Assembly (NCBI RefSeq): GCF_036588685.1
Contig: NC_086378.1
Coordinates: 36,991,578-37,055,577, forward strand
Length of the DNA: 64,000 nt
Direction of reading: 5' to 3'
Source: Mytilus trossulus
Lineage: Eukaryota; Mollusca; Bivalvia; Mytilida; Mytilidae
The notes below the pieces were generated by a model, which saw only the letters and a list, made by a program, of their open reading frames with translations, was not told the origin of the DNA and did no database searches. Shown piece by piece: positions 23,512 through 35,806 of the stretch; position 1 is the stretch's first letter, and each line of letters opens with the position of its first letter. Position numbers and translations under genes: made by a program.

Positions 23512-24010
23512 CGATACAGTTTTGATCCTGTATTTACAAGTTCGTGAAAATTTGCATAAAGGCTATTTTTTACCTGATTAAATCAAATATGTAATAAAAA
23601 ATATACCTTCATGTGCTACTTTTTGAGTAAAATGAGGTCGAAATTTTGTATATTTGCTCAAAATTAAGACTGTTGGCCATAATTTCTTTTTCGAAAGAAA
23701 GACATGACTTTTTTGTTATAAAAGATAAACACAAATTGTTTTTGTTAAATAATCGGTAATTTCTGTATTTTATATGTACCGTAAAAAATTATGCATTTTT
23801 TATTCAGAAATAACTCATATTTATCAAATGCTCATGAATTGAGAAAAATACGTCTTTTCTTGCTGCATGCTTATCAAAATTTAAAAAAATCCTCTATTTA
23901 CATTTTTATAAAAATTGGGTCACATAATCTCCCTGCAAAATGAAACAAATTGCTGTTTTGAAAAATAGGAGTCCATGAACTCGTTTTCAAATTAAATCAG
24001 TTTAAATGAT
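23512..24010 (+). repeat. Interspersed repeat starting TTAAGGGCATACGATACAG
   Basis: A distinct AT-rich block begins at TTAAGGGCATACGATACAG and splits two parts of the 148-bp repeat family. No matching inverted right end is visible, so the copy may be truncated. Confidence 0.4.
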
Positions 24011-25238
24011 AACAAGAGTGCACACACTGAAATTTCTCGCCTTTACTAATCCTTGATACTATCTTGATAGACCTAAATATAAAGCTTTATTACAACTGTC
24101 ACATAAACTAAACATTAACCAAGAAAAGGAAACATTGATCAATCAACCATGAAAATGAGTTCAAGGTCAGATGAACCATGCCAGGCAGACATGTACAGCT
24201 AACAGTTCTTCAATACAACAAATATAGTTGACTTATTGCTTATAAATAAAGAAAAACAGACCAAAACACACAAACACTTAAGACTTAGCAATGGACCGTG
24301 AAAATGAGGTCAAAGTCAAATAAAACCAGCGTAACCGACATAAAAAGATCCTAAAATATGTCCATACACCAAATATAGTTGACCTAAAGCATAAAGTATT
24401 AGAAAAATAGACCAAAACTGAAAAACTTAACTTTGACCACTGAACCATAAAAAATAAGGTCAAGGTCAGATGACACCTGTTAGCTAGACATGTACACCTT
24501 ACAATCATTCCATACACCAATTATAGTAGACCTATTGCATATAGTATAAGAAAAACAGACCAAAACACAAAAACTTAACTATAACCACTGAACCATGAAA
24601 CTGAGGTCAAGGTCAGATGACACCTGTCAGCTAGACATGTACACCTTACAATCATTCCATACACCAATTATAGTAGACCTATTGCATATAGTATAAGAAA
24701 AACAGACCAAAACACAAAAACTTAACTATAACCACTGAACCATGAAAATGAGGTCAAGGTCAGATGACGCCTGCCAGTTGGACATGTACACCTTCCATAC
24801 ACCGAATATACTAGACCTATTGCTTATAGTATCTGAAATATGGACTTGACCACCAAAACTTAACCTTGTTCACTGATCCATGAAATGAGGTTGAGGTCAT
24901 GTGAAAACTGTCTGACAGACATGAGGACCTTGCAAGGTACGCACATACCAAATATAGTTATCCAATTACTTATAATAAGAGAGAATTTAACATTACAAAA
25001 AATCTTAACTTTTTTTTCAAGTAGTCACTGAACCATGAAAATGAGGTCAAGGACATTGGACATGTGACTGACGGAAAGTTCGTAACATGAGGCATCTATA
25101 TACAAAGTATGAAGCATCCAGGTCTTCTACCTTCTAAAATATAAAGCTTTTAAGAAGTGAGCTAACACCGCCGCCGCCGCCGGATCAATATCCCTATGTC
25201 GAGCTTTCTGCAACAAAAGTTGCAGGCTCGACAAAAAT
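24011..25238 (+). mobile_element. Tandem-core element, Helentron-like (non-autonomous)
   Basis: It starts AACAAGAGTGCACACACTG and ends with a strong hairpin (25198-25232) followed by AAAAAT. The core is seven imperfect units of about 148 bp, each with ACCATGAAAATGAGGTCAAG and GACATGTACACCTTA, at about 24148, 24296, 24445, 24591, 24739, 24878 and 25033. Tandem cores plus a 3' hairpin are known from bivalve pearl-like elements and Helentron derivatives. This assignment is inference. Confidence 0.6.
25198..25232. repeat. 35-nt hairpin at element 3' end
   Basis: GTCGAGC pairs with GCTCGAC and CTGCAAC with GTTGCAG around an AAAA loop with a small TTT bulge. A decayed relative lies at about 38095-38120. 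Confidence 0.9.
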
Positions 25239-26459
25239 CATTCGAAAAATGCATCTTTTCCAGATATGTCACAGTTTGACGTCGCGAAAGTAACATTTTA
25301 CGTTAGCAACGTCATTACCTCCCCTGTAACTATATTGTATGCCCTTAATACCTGCCAGATAGACATGAACATTCCACAAAACTGCTACGTCTTTAAAATT
25401 CTTCTTTTGTCCCAGAAAAACATGAAAAGATTTCCAAATACAACAAATATTTTCTCCCTAGAAAAAGAAGTATTATTGACCACATTTGTAAATCTGAAGA
25501 AGAAAAAAATATATCTACATTTTTTAAACATTTATTAAAATAATAAGAACATAAAGAACATTGGATTTTTTATCAGATTTTTACAGTGTTATACAATGGA
25601 AGGCTTAGACAGGGATACCAGAATAAAACTATGATTTAAACTATATTAATTTCAACTATCAATTTTCAAATATGATTTGTGGAGTTAACAGTAGCTGCTG
25701 TGGATAACTTTTCTGAAAACAAATCAGTTCACATGATATTTCTTTTCAAATGGATTATAAAATAAAAACTGTAACTACTAGTGTGATAATTTATAACAAT
25801 CAACAAAGTAAAAATAATCAAAAAATATTTCAAAAACCATTACATAAAATTATTAATCAATAACTGAATTACTATGTTGAATACCTGAGAATGTAAAAAA
25901 CATGAATGAAGTATTTTCTAATAATATAAAAGTAATTAAGACACTAAAATTGGAACAGTCTTGACATAATATCGAAGATGAAATATGAATAAAAGTTTGC
26001 ATAATTTTCAAATATCTAGATAAAAAAATTTCAACAGTCTATAGACTATTTCTACTTATACTGTAAACATGCTAAGGATTGGTGTGAAATATTACTGAGC
26101 ATAATATACGTTTTACAAAATAATGTTCAAAGAAAGGTAAAATTTTCATCCTCACATTGTTTCAAAGTATGCAGAAATTTAATATCTAAGGATTTTATTC
26201 ACTTATTAAAGACATTGATAATAGTTTACATGCTGCAAATAATATTTTCAAGCTGAGATTTTTGTTCATGCATTTCACAGTGAAAAATCACCCCCCAAAA
26301 AAAACACTTTAATGCAACCTTTTTTATAATATTTTCTACTGCAAATATTGAAAAGTATCATTCTTAAAGAGGTACAAAATAAGAATTTAAAGAAATTAAA
26401 TAAGAATTGAGTAAATTGCTAATAAAAATTTACAAAAAATTATGAAAATTGTTAAAAAT
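25239..26459. other. No gene recognised
   Basis: Very AT-rich. A 90-codon frame at 25266 has no recognisable domain and no supporting splice context. Confidence 0.45.
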
Positions 26460-27008
26460 TTACTTTAAAGGGCAATAACTCCTTAAGGGGTCAATTGATA
26501 ATTTTGGTCATTTGACTTATTTGTAGATCTTATTTTGCTGAACTTTATTGCTATTTACAGATTATCTATAATAATATTCAAGATAAATACCAAAATCTGC
26601 AAAATTTCCTTAAAATTACTAATTCGGGGGCATCAACCCAACAACTGGTTGTCCAATTTGTCTGAAAATTTTAGAACAGATAGATCTTGACCTGATAAAC
26701 AATTTTACCCATGCCAGATAGGCTCTAAATGCTTTGGTTTCAGAGTTATAAGCCAAAATCTACATTTTACCCCTATGTTCTATTTTTAGCCATGGCAGCC
26801 ATCTTGGTTGGTTGGCTGGGTCAGGCCACACATTTTCAAAACAAGACACCCAAATGATGATTATGGCTAAGTTTGGTTTAATTTGGCCCAGTAATTTCAG
26901 GAGAAGATTTTTGTAAAAGTTAATGACGGACGATGACGACAACGCCAGACGCCAGAGGCAAAGTGATGAGAATAGGTCAGTTGGCCCTTCGAGGCAGGTG
27001 AGCTAAAA
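26460..27008 (+). repeat. Bivalve interspersed repeat ending GGTGAGCTAAAAA
   Basis: Begins AAAGGGCAATAACTCCTTAA and ends GTTGGCCCTTCGAGGCAGG, TGAGCTAAAAA. The end is a degraded short hairpin followed by A-rich sequence. A diverged relative occurs at about 34610-34760. Confidence 0.65.
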
Positions 27009-27042
27009 AGAGCCATTCAATTCTTATAATTATATTTTCATG

Positions 27043-28016
27043 TTATAGAAATGAAATTAAAGAGTTAAATCAAGCTTTGCATTTGTTTTCCTGATTATTG
27101 TAAAATTGTCATGGAGATGACATGCAGTCATAAATATTGCATTTTATTGAGGAATAAAATGTAATATTAGAATGCCTCATGAAAGTTGTCTGGAAATCAA
27201 AACAATGAAATATCATGTAACATCTATGCAAAATTTTATGAAAAATTAAACCAGTATAAGTTCTCAGTTTACTATATTAACAAGTATAAGGTGATGTCAT
27301 AAAACAGTATTCATTTTTTACTTTGCTTTTTTTTTGCAAGCTTGAGATCACTTAGTAAAAAGACAATGTATGAAAGAGCCAATAGAATATCATGTAATAT
27401 CTTTCCAAAATTTTATGAAACATTAACCCAGTATAAGTTCTCCGTTTACTATATTAACAAGTTTAAGGTGATGTTATAAAATAGTACTCATTTTTTTTAC
27501 TTTGCTTGTTTATTGCAAACGTGAGATCGCTTAGTAAAAAGACAATGTATGAAAGAGCAAAATGTAACTGTAAAACAGATGTATTGGAGCACAGTGGTCT
27601 AATTTGGGCGAGAACATGAGTCACAAAATCATGATATAAATTAAATAATATAAAGAGTTAAATCAAGCCTTTCTTTTGTTTTCCTATGATCTTAAAATCA
27701 TCATGGAGATGACATACAGTCATAAATGTTTCTTATGAGAAGGGATGCCTCATAAAGGTTGTGACAATCAAAATAATGAAATGTGAAACATCTATACAAA
27801 ATCTTATGAAACATTTACACAGTGCAAGTATTCATTTTAATATATTAAAATGAATAAGGTGATGGTATAAAATTAAATTGAAATTTTCTTGCTTGTTTAT
27901 TGCAAAAGTGAGATCACTCCGTAAAAAGACATTGTATGAAAAAAGAGCAAAAAATGTAACTGTAAGCAGGTTTACGTATTGGAGCACAGGGATCTAATTT
28001 AGGCGAGTACATGAGC
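27043..28016 (+). repeat. Three imperfect tandem units, AT-rich
   Basis: The units share AAAGAGTTAAATCAAG, TCATGGAGATGACAT, AAGGTGATG, GAGATC-CT-GTAAAAAGACA and TATTGGAGCACAG. The middle unit lacks the first part. No coding potential. Confidence 0.65.
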
Positions 28017-28081
28017 CTTGGAATTTTAATTCCGCTTACTGTTTTGTCAATTTCAGCATCCCGCTTACACTATATACAAAA

Positions 28082-28734
28082 GGGTGCAATCAACAGTTTT
28101 TTTCTATGACGTCATATTTTGAGGGACCATCTATAATTGACCCTTAGTGGTGTTAATGTTAATGAAGATACTTGTATAAAACTAGATATCATTAGAATCA
28201 GAATTTTCTCTAGTTTATAATGAGATAAAAATAAATTGTACTTTTAATAGTACCAAAAAGTTTTATCCAGAGAAAATGGGAAAAACATTGCCTAATCTAT
28301 GCATAAAAAACATGAAATCAGGCCATGTGCACACCCATGCAGACATGATACATGCACATTTTTCATATTCAAAACTGTATGAATTTCATAGGTTTTTACC
28401 TGGTCTTTCTAAAAATTTATGCTTCAGGCTACGTTCGCCTGCTCCGAAAAGAGCTACAGTGGGTGCAAATAAGTGTTGCACATTTCACTGCCAAAAAAAC
28501 AGGATGTTTACAGTTTGTCTCCCCTTAAAACATGTGTATTTAATCTAATTTTCAAAAATTATTTTAATCATTCAACCTGTTTTAATTGAAGCTATTTAAC
28601 TTATTTTTACAATCAAATATAAAAAACATGACACTTTTTTACCAATAATGTTGATAAAAAGGGACTTCCCTCCAAGTCTATTTTTAGTCGGGGAATAACC
28701 CCTAGTTTTTTATACGAAACTGTTTATAGCACCC
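28082..28734 (+). mobile_element. TIR element M1, copy A (653 bp)
   Basis: Ends GGGTGCAATCAACAG and CTGTTTATAGCACCC are inverted repeats matching at 13 of 15 positions. Near-identical copies lie at 59497-60151 and 62436-63088. A 90-codon frame is shared by copies A and C and frameshifted in B, but has no recognised domain. Flanks here (AAAA / TAAG) do not give a clear target duplication. Confidence 0.8.
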
Positions 28735-29579
28735 TAAGCAATTCTCATTTTTTTGTCATTTCTCCGTTCCTGCAAGACCTCATCACCCTTTTTCACGACA
28801 CAATAATTTGACTTTCACATGTCACGCTAACAAAAAATTGGCAATCCCGCGTCCCTCTTAGACCCCAATGAGACCCATAATATAGGCCATATTGATGTGT
28901 TAAAGAAGAGTTCATTTATGATTAGCAAAATGTCATATTGATATAATAGCTTACACAAATAACCAGGTATGTTCTTGAGATGTGGACTTTTGGCAAGCTA
29001 TTTATTTGTGTGGTTGTAGCAAAATAAAAGATAACATGTATAAATTGCCTGAATAATTTCTCTAATATAAATGAATTTTTAAAAAAGTCAGAAAATTGCT
29101 GTCATGTGCACTAGAAAGAGCTATACATGAAAACTAATCTCTGGTGTAAATAAGTTAACAGATAGTATATTAATTAAATTTCATTCAATTTCAATATATT
29201 TTCAAGCAAAAAAAATAAATATATCAATGCTGATACAAGTCTTATAGCTCAGTGTTGAACTATGAAAAATGTGAATTTCATTGATATTTCAGGTTAATAG
29301 AAATATGTTAACCACACATATCATTCAAAATTAACTATAAACAAACAGAAAAATACAAATAAAATATATTTTCAAATTTAAGAAATAGAACATTTTTGTT
29401 AAATATGAAATCCATGCATTTTGAAACAAGAAATTATTTAATTATAAAAAGGCACAAAATTCAATAAATCACTGGGAACTTCCTAAACTTTAAATAAAAC
29501 CTTTGCCCTTACAAATAAATGGGAGTATACATGGAAAAGTAGACGAAAAAAGACTTATTTCATTGGATATATATGAATA
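28735..29579. other. No gene recognised
   Basis: AT-rich sequence without a supported exon, RNA gene or repeat boundary. Confidence 0.4.
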
Positions 29580-29581
29580 TA

Positions 29582-30193
29582 CAGTGCAACCTGCCTAATC
29601 TGACAACTGAGTATTCCAACATCCTGCTTTAATTGACATATTTTCATGGTCCCAAAATATTCTTTCATTGTGTAATCATACGTTTTTTGATTGAGTTAAG
29701 TCTGCCAATTGATATTTTATCGTATGTTTTTCTGTGTTGTGATGTTATGCTATTGTTTCAGAAACAGGGAGACGGTTTGGATCCATTAAAACGTTTAATC
29801 CCGCTGCAAATGTTTGCACCTGTCCTAAGTCAGGAATCTGATGTACAGTAGTTGTCGTTTGTTTATGTAATATATACGTGTTTCTCGTTTTGTTTATATA
29901 GATTAGACCGTTGGTGTTCCCGTTTGAATGGTTTTACACTAGTAATTTTGGGGCCCTTTATAGCTTGTTGTTCGGTGTGAGCCAAGGCTCTGTGTTGAAG
30001 TCCGTACTTTAACCTATAATGGTTTACTTTTTAAATTGTTATTTGGATGGAGAGTTGTCTCATTGGCACTCACACCACATCTTCCTATATCTATCCATGA
30101 TGATGAAGAAGAAAAACCTGAGCATTCGACACCCTGCAAAATTCAACATTTTTCTTTGATCCACCAGTGTGTCCAATTAGACAAGCTGCACTG
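29582..30193 (+). mobile_element. TA-flanked MITE (mariner-like) split by repeat R1
   Basis: Ends CAGTGCAACCTGCCTAATC and TTAGACAAGCTGCACTG are inverted, with TA on each side (29580-29581, 30194-30195). An R1 copy (29688 to about 30112) is inserted in the middle. Internal monomers GACA-CTGAGTATTCCAACA and GAGCATTCGACACCCTGC repeat. Confidence 0.7.
29688..30093 (+). repeat. Interspersed repeat R1, copy d (longest)
   Basis: Starts TGATTGAGTTAAGTCTGCC, includes CCATTAAAACGTTTAATCCC and TTGGGGCCCTTTATAGC, ends CACACCACATCTTCCTATAT. The frames at 29633 and 30036 fall in it and are not genes. Confidence 0.75.
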
Positions 30194-31098
30194 TACACAA
30201 TTAAAGAGATGGAGAAGAACTAATTACCATCATGTTCTCACTAACAGAGTTCTGAATAATGTCTACTAAATAACTATTCAAATGAAAAAAATAGCTTGAT
30301 TGTGTTATGCATTTTGAATACTCTAAAATGGGAGTTTTTATCAAGGTTTATTTTTCATGGCAGATTTATATATATTAAACCTCGAACATATCCCCTGGAT
30401 AAATTTGAGCTTGAAGACAGACTAGATTCAAAGTTGAGGAAAACACAAAAAAAATACCTCATAAACTTGTTTGGTCTTTCAAATAAAGAACTTCTAATAT
30501 GAAAATACACCATTTTACAGCATAATTATCTAAGGCACACTAATTTGAGCTGCTTGTGTCAAAGACACTTTTAAAACAAACATAACAATTTAACAATATT
30601 GATCCAAAATATTGGATCAACATATTAATTTGACAAAATGGATTCACAACATCTATAATTATTGCATTTTTCATCTGTATTTGATTATTAGTAGTAGGCC
30701 TTTCCTTGGTCTTTTTGTGTATTGAATAAAGGCCATCCAGAATTTCTCTTGATGTTCATGTTCATAACTCCTGCTGGAGGGCCCCTGAAAAATAAAACCT
30801 AAAATTATAGAATTGTTTTTGGTCAACATTCTATATCAATTATCAAGTCATCTTCTCGTTTTTTCCACAGTTCCCTTTTATGCATGAGTATGATATAATT
30901 TTGATTATGTTTTTTATTTGTGGTTGTTCCTTTTGTTCATGCTTAATTATGACTGGATTTATGGAAAACAGTAAATCAGTTTTCACCCAAAGACCACAAA
31001 ATGTTCCACTGAAGCTAAAATGTAAAACTTTGGTCATCAAGTAAAACAAAACCAGTTGTTATTCAAGATTAACTCTATTACTGTTATGCTATACATTG

Positions 31099-32642
31099 CA
31101 GGGATGGGCACGATTACTGACAAATGTAATCGATTAATAATCGAAGGATTTTTGTGCAATCGATTAATAATCGATTACTCAAATTTTAGTATGTAATCGA
31201 TTACAATCGATTACTCTATCAAAAGTAATTACATTGCTTTTCCATTACTGTCAATTACATGCTAAACATTTCACCAAAAAAATAACATGAATAAACATCA
31301 TTATATTGCTCAACATTTGTATAGTGGAAATTAAGAACTTTACCAAATGCCTTATTTTTAAAAAGCATTGTTTCTAAATTTTAAGTTAATAGGTGAGTTT
31401 TTTATATCAAATCTTTAAATGAAGATTAGAAATATTTAAAATATCTTCAAATTTTTACTTTCAACATAAATGAAAGATGTCATCGCATTGCAACAATCAC
31501 TTATTCATAACTAATTGTTTTTTCAAAATTTTTCGTTCTTACTGACTTCAGTTAGCTATTTTGTTTTTATTTTTAAAAAAAAATAGGATAGGAAATATAA
31601 AAAAAAAAGTAGAATAATTAATAGTTCAGCTTATTTTTAAGATAAAATTTAATTTTTATAATGACATGCATTATTTAAACCTTTTGTTTGGATAACCACC
31701 CTAATTACAGATTATTTAACTGCCACTGGAGTACATTTTATAACCTGGGGCTAAATACTGTGAATTTCCTTCTTAATTATTAGACACAAGATAATTGTAA
31801 TAAAAACAAGCTATTTTTGTTATTGACTAGAAGACTTTGATCACCTTATTAGGAAAGGCAAGAATGTTGTTAAGATTTGTTGACTTCTCCAATCAAATTA
31901 TATACACAATATATTTATAGTGTCAAAGGGATTTCTAAAAAGAATTGCATTGCATTGCCATTGGTTCATTAATGTTTTAAGGATTTTTCAATCTTTTTTA
32001 ATTCAATTTATATACATGTATATCATAACATTTAAGAAATCAATTGATTATCTTTTCTAAGCTTTAATTTAAACTCTGATGGAAAATAATGTTTTCAGGT
32101 TATATAATACAAATAAACTTACTACTTTTAAAAATGAAGTACAGAACTTAACGAAAGACAGACAAACACATTTCTTATTTTACATCTATTTTATTATTTC
32201 AAATCAATTTTATTATTTTAATATTAAAGCTCTTGAATTATTGACAAGTCCATACATCCATTTGTTTTAAAAGCTAGATATAAAGTAAATTTAGGTAGGG
32301 GATCTGGTTGCTCACAATGCAGCATGAGACAATAGATAGAAATAAGGCAGTTGCTTAACTCTCAAGTATTATTGATGAATAATATTTTATCTGTACTTCA
32401 AAGTGATAGAATACATAATTTCCTCTGAAATGTTTTTTTTTTCCATCAAACTATTGTACTAAAGTAATCGAAATGTAATCGAAAAGTAATCTATGATTAC
32501 ATCAATTTTTTTGCTGTAATCGATTAAATTACAATTACATGTAATAAAAAATGTCTTCGATTACAGATTACTGTCGATTACTTGAAAAAATGTAATCAAT
32601 TACAATCGATTACGAATACAGATTACGATTACCCCATCCCTG
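31099..32642. mobile_element. hAT-superfamily non-autonomous element (1.54 kb)
   Basis: TIRs CAGGGATGGG / CCCATCCCTG are flanked by a perfect 8-bp duplication ATACATTG (31091-31098 and 32643-32650), the hAT signature. Both subterminal regions carry many TAATCGATTA-type words. The 1.2-kb interior is AT-rich and shows no transposase, so it is non-autonomous. Confidence 0.9.
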
Positions 32643-32650
32643 ATACATTG

Positions 32651-33395
32651 ACTTAAAAAGAGAAAGACACAGTACTTTGGGTCCAACATTTCTAACCAAT
32701 TTACTATAAATAGTCATTATTTTAATAGCCTAGCTAATGTATGTAAGTGTTCAACTCCTCCAAGAGAAGATCAAGCAAGGTCTTGTAAAAGTGTGACCTC
32801 TTCAGTTTGTTACAGAAGATCTACAGGTAACACCCAACCAAAGCAATACATTTTTTTAATTACTTTTGTACATCCACCCGTATCTTTTTTTTCTAGTTCA
32901 TTTTGAATTACTTTTATATATCCACATGTATCTTTCTTTTCTAGTTCAGTATACCATTCCTCTTAAATCTCATTTATTTAAAAGATCAAATAATTTTGCT
33001 TGAGAAAACCCCACTACTACAAACTATTTTAAAATAGTTTGATCTGCACCAATTTGTGTCCCAAAATGTCTGAGACAATGCTGAAAATAACCTTGGATAT
33101 AAATTTGATAAAAATCTGACAAAGGTTGTACACATGGGAACAGTAACAATGCAATGTCCAAGTAGGGTGGCTACAAATATTAATTGTTTTGTCGGAGGAA
33201 GCTGTAGAGAACTACCTAACATCAGCTGAAAACTTGCCAATTCTAGTCAAATTAAACACTATCAAACTCCCTTTTTTTATTCCAAGTTTAGGTAATCAAG
33301 GTATTCTAGAAAAAAAAAAGGTAATATCTATTGTTATAATTTACATAAATTGGGAATGTATCCATGTGACACAGATGATGCCCAGCTTGCATATA
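32651..33395. other. No gene recognised
   Basis: Overlapping frames of 72-84 codons on both strands have no domain signature. Nothing further is supported. Confidence 0.4.
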
Positions 33396-33399
33396 AAGA

Positions 33400-34247
33400 C
33401 GTTGTAAAGGTACATAACTTAGGAACTGCATAAGTGATGCTACCCAAATTTGTACTAGATCTGAGTTTTGTGGTAAGAAGCATTGTCTAAACCTTTCATA
33501 TTATTTAGTTGAGACAAACTTAAGTAAGAGAACAGAAATGAAAAATACAGCAATCTTTCCATTTATAAATAGGCATAACACTGGAACGGTATAGGTTACA
33601 CCACCAAAATTCAAACTTGATCTGTGTTTAGTGATAATAACCATTGAGTATAAGTTTCATAACATTTGGTTGAGGCAAACTAATATTAGAGAGAAAAAAA
33701 CAAAAATTCAACAGTTTCTCCATTTGTAAAGGGGCATAACTCTAGAACAGTAAAAGTGACATCACCAAAATTCAAATTTGTCATTTTGAGGCCTTATAAA
33801 GCTTTGCTCATTGTTGAAGGCCGTATAGTGACCTTTAGTAGTTAATTTCTGTGTCATTTTGGTCTCTTGTGGAGAGTTGTCTCATTGGCTATCATACCAC
33901 ATCTTCTTTTTTATATTGATCTGTGTTTAGTGATAGTAATCATTGAGTGTATGTTTTATAACATTTGGTTAAGGCAAACTTAAGTTAGAGAACAGAAATA
34001 GATTTTCCATTTGTAAAGGGGCATAACTCTAGAACATTAAAAGTGATGCCGACAAAATTCAAACTTGATCTGTATTTAGTGGTACAATGTAAAAAGCATT
34101 GTGTAAAGTTTCATAACATTTGGTTAAGGAAATCTTAAGTTTGAGGATGGAAACCAATTTTGGGATGTATGGACAGAAAGACAGAGGTACAGATGGACAA
34201 GGGTAAAACTTAATGTACCCTCTGCTATTGCAGAAGCATAATAAAAT
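33400..34247 (+). mobile_element. Tandem-unit element ending in TCTGC hairpin, split by R1 fragment
   Basis: Units of about 160-190 bp repeat: GGGGCATAACTCTAGAACA, CAAAATTCAAACTTGATCTG, TTTCATAACATTTGGTTGAG. The right end has hairpin TCTGC-TATT-GCAGA (34220-34234 region) followed by AGCATAATAAAA. An R1 fragment is inserted at 33781-33918. Confidence 0.6.
33781..33918 (+). repeat. R1 fragment nested in tandem-unit element
   Basis: TGTTGAAGGCCGTATAGTGAC to GAGAGTTGTCTCATTGGC, CATACCACATCTTC. It interrupts the unit word AATTCAAA-TTGATCTGTG, which shows the order of insertion. Confidence 0.7.
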
Positions 34248-35508
34248 TTACCACTCGCACACAAAAAAATTGGAAACAAATATGTCTGGCCTATATGTAT
34301 AAATTTGATAGTAAAATGCTAATGTTAAAATTCAACACCAATACTTTATGCAAAGTATTTAAAGTCAATGAACCATGACTGAAGGTACAAAGCAAAATAA
34401 TTTTCCCAGTCAATTTACATACTTGAACATACATGTATAGAACAGAAATGAGGGGCCAACACTAAAAAAATCTCCATAGAACTGAGATGTGCTAACGCTT
34501 AAAATACTGCATTCAAAATATCATTGATTACCGGTAACCCTAGTTTATTCCCTTTAGAAACTGACCTAATTATAGACTAACAAACTGTTGTAGCTGCTGC
34601 CAGAGGGCATACAGAAATCTCACTTTTTTACTCTATCAATGACCAAAACAACAAGTGGTTGACTGACAACCTTAGCCATGTTTGACTAATTTGTAGATCT
34701 CGTCTTGCTGATAATTTTGCTATTAAAAGTTTCTGTCTATCTATAATAGTTTTGAAGATGAGGGAAAAGACTAGTTAGAACTCCTTTAAAATGCCACATC
34801 CCAGTTTATATGTATAAGAATAGAAGATAGATCCCTACATTCTGAACTTATTTTAAACATGCCCATTAGTAAGTAGTACCCGGTAAGTCATTTGTTGATA
34901 TTTGACTACAACAAATGTCATTTGTATCTGATTTAAGGGGCAATTATGCATTATAATTTTCAGAACTTTGGTAAGATTGCCTTATAATGAAGTCCTCATA
35001 TTAAACCAGAAAAAAACCCAGAATTTTTAACATTCATTATAAAAATAAGAACATGTGGTATAAAAGCAGAGTCCAAATGACATAGAAATGAACAACAAGG
35101 TCACTGTATGGCCTTTAACAATGAGTGAAACCCATACTGCATAGTGAAAGACTCCAAAATGACAAACTTAAAATAATTAAAGAGAAAACTTAAGGCCTGA
35201 TTTGTGTAAAAAAAACAATGAACAAAACACAAATATGAAATACAGCAACAAAAGACAACCATTGAATTACATATATATTATTATCTCCCCTGAAACTCCA
35301 GCAAGTCTCCTAGCTGTTTATGGCTATTATTACAGCAGATAGATTTTGAAATCATTTTGCAATTACAACCGATTCCATATCTTTGTTACATAGAAATGTA
35401 GGCCTTTAAACAATGGTGAACAGAATATTTGACCTTAATATAAAATTTGTATCAATTCAAAGACTTCCAAAGACAACTATAAGGCCCCCTACTTTCAAAT
35501 ACATCATA
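34248..35508. other. No gene recognised
   Basis: A diverged copy of the 26.46-kb repeat is visible at about 34610-34760 (TTTGACTAATTTGTAGATCT, TTGCTGATAATTTTGCTAT). The rest is unassigned. Confidence 0.4.
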
Positions 35509-35806
35509 AACAAGAATGTGTCCACAGTACACGGATGCCCTACTCACCCTATCATTTTCTATGTTTACTGGACCGTGAAATTAGAATAAATTTTCTAATT
35601 TGGCATTAAAATTAGAATGATCATATCAAAGGGAACATGTATACTAAGTTTCAAGTTGATTGGACTTCAACTTCATCAAAAACTACCTTGACCAAAAACT
35701 TTAACCTGAAGTGTAACAGACGGACGAACAAACAGACAGACGAACAAACGGACACACAGACCAGAAAACATAATGCCCCTCTACTATCGTAGGTGGGGCA
35801 TAAAAA
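35509..35806 (+). mobile_element. Short element AACAAGAATGTGTCC ... hairpin-AAAAA
   Basis: It starts AACAAGAATGTGTCCACAG and ends with a hairpin at 35774-35800 (TGCCCC/GGGGCA and CTAC/GTAG) followed by TAAAAA. The 5' end AACAAGARTG is shared with the element at 24011. An 88-codon antisense frame is incidental. Confidence 0.65.

Noticed and set aside
25266..25538. 90-codon frame after the tandem-core element
   Set aside because: Low-complexity end and no similarity. Not enough to call a gene.
28276..28548. 90-codon frame conserved in three M1 copies (also 59729 and 62630)
   Set aside because: The copies are near-identical at the DNA level, so frame conservation is uninformative. Copy B has a 2-nt insertion and no domain is recognised.
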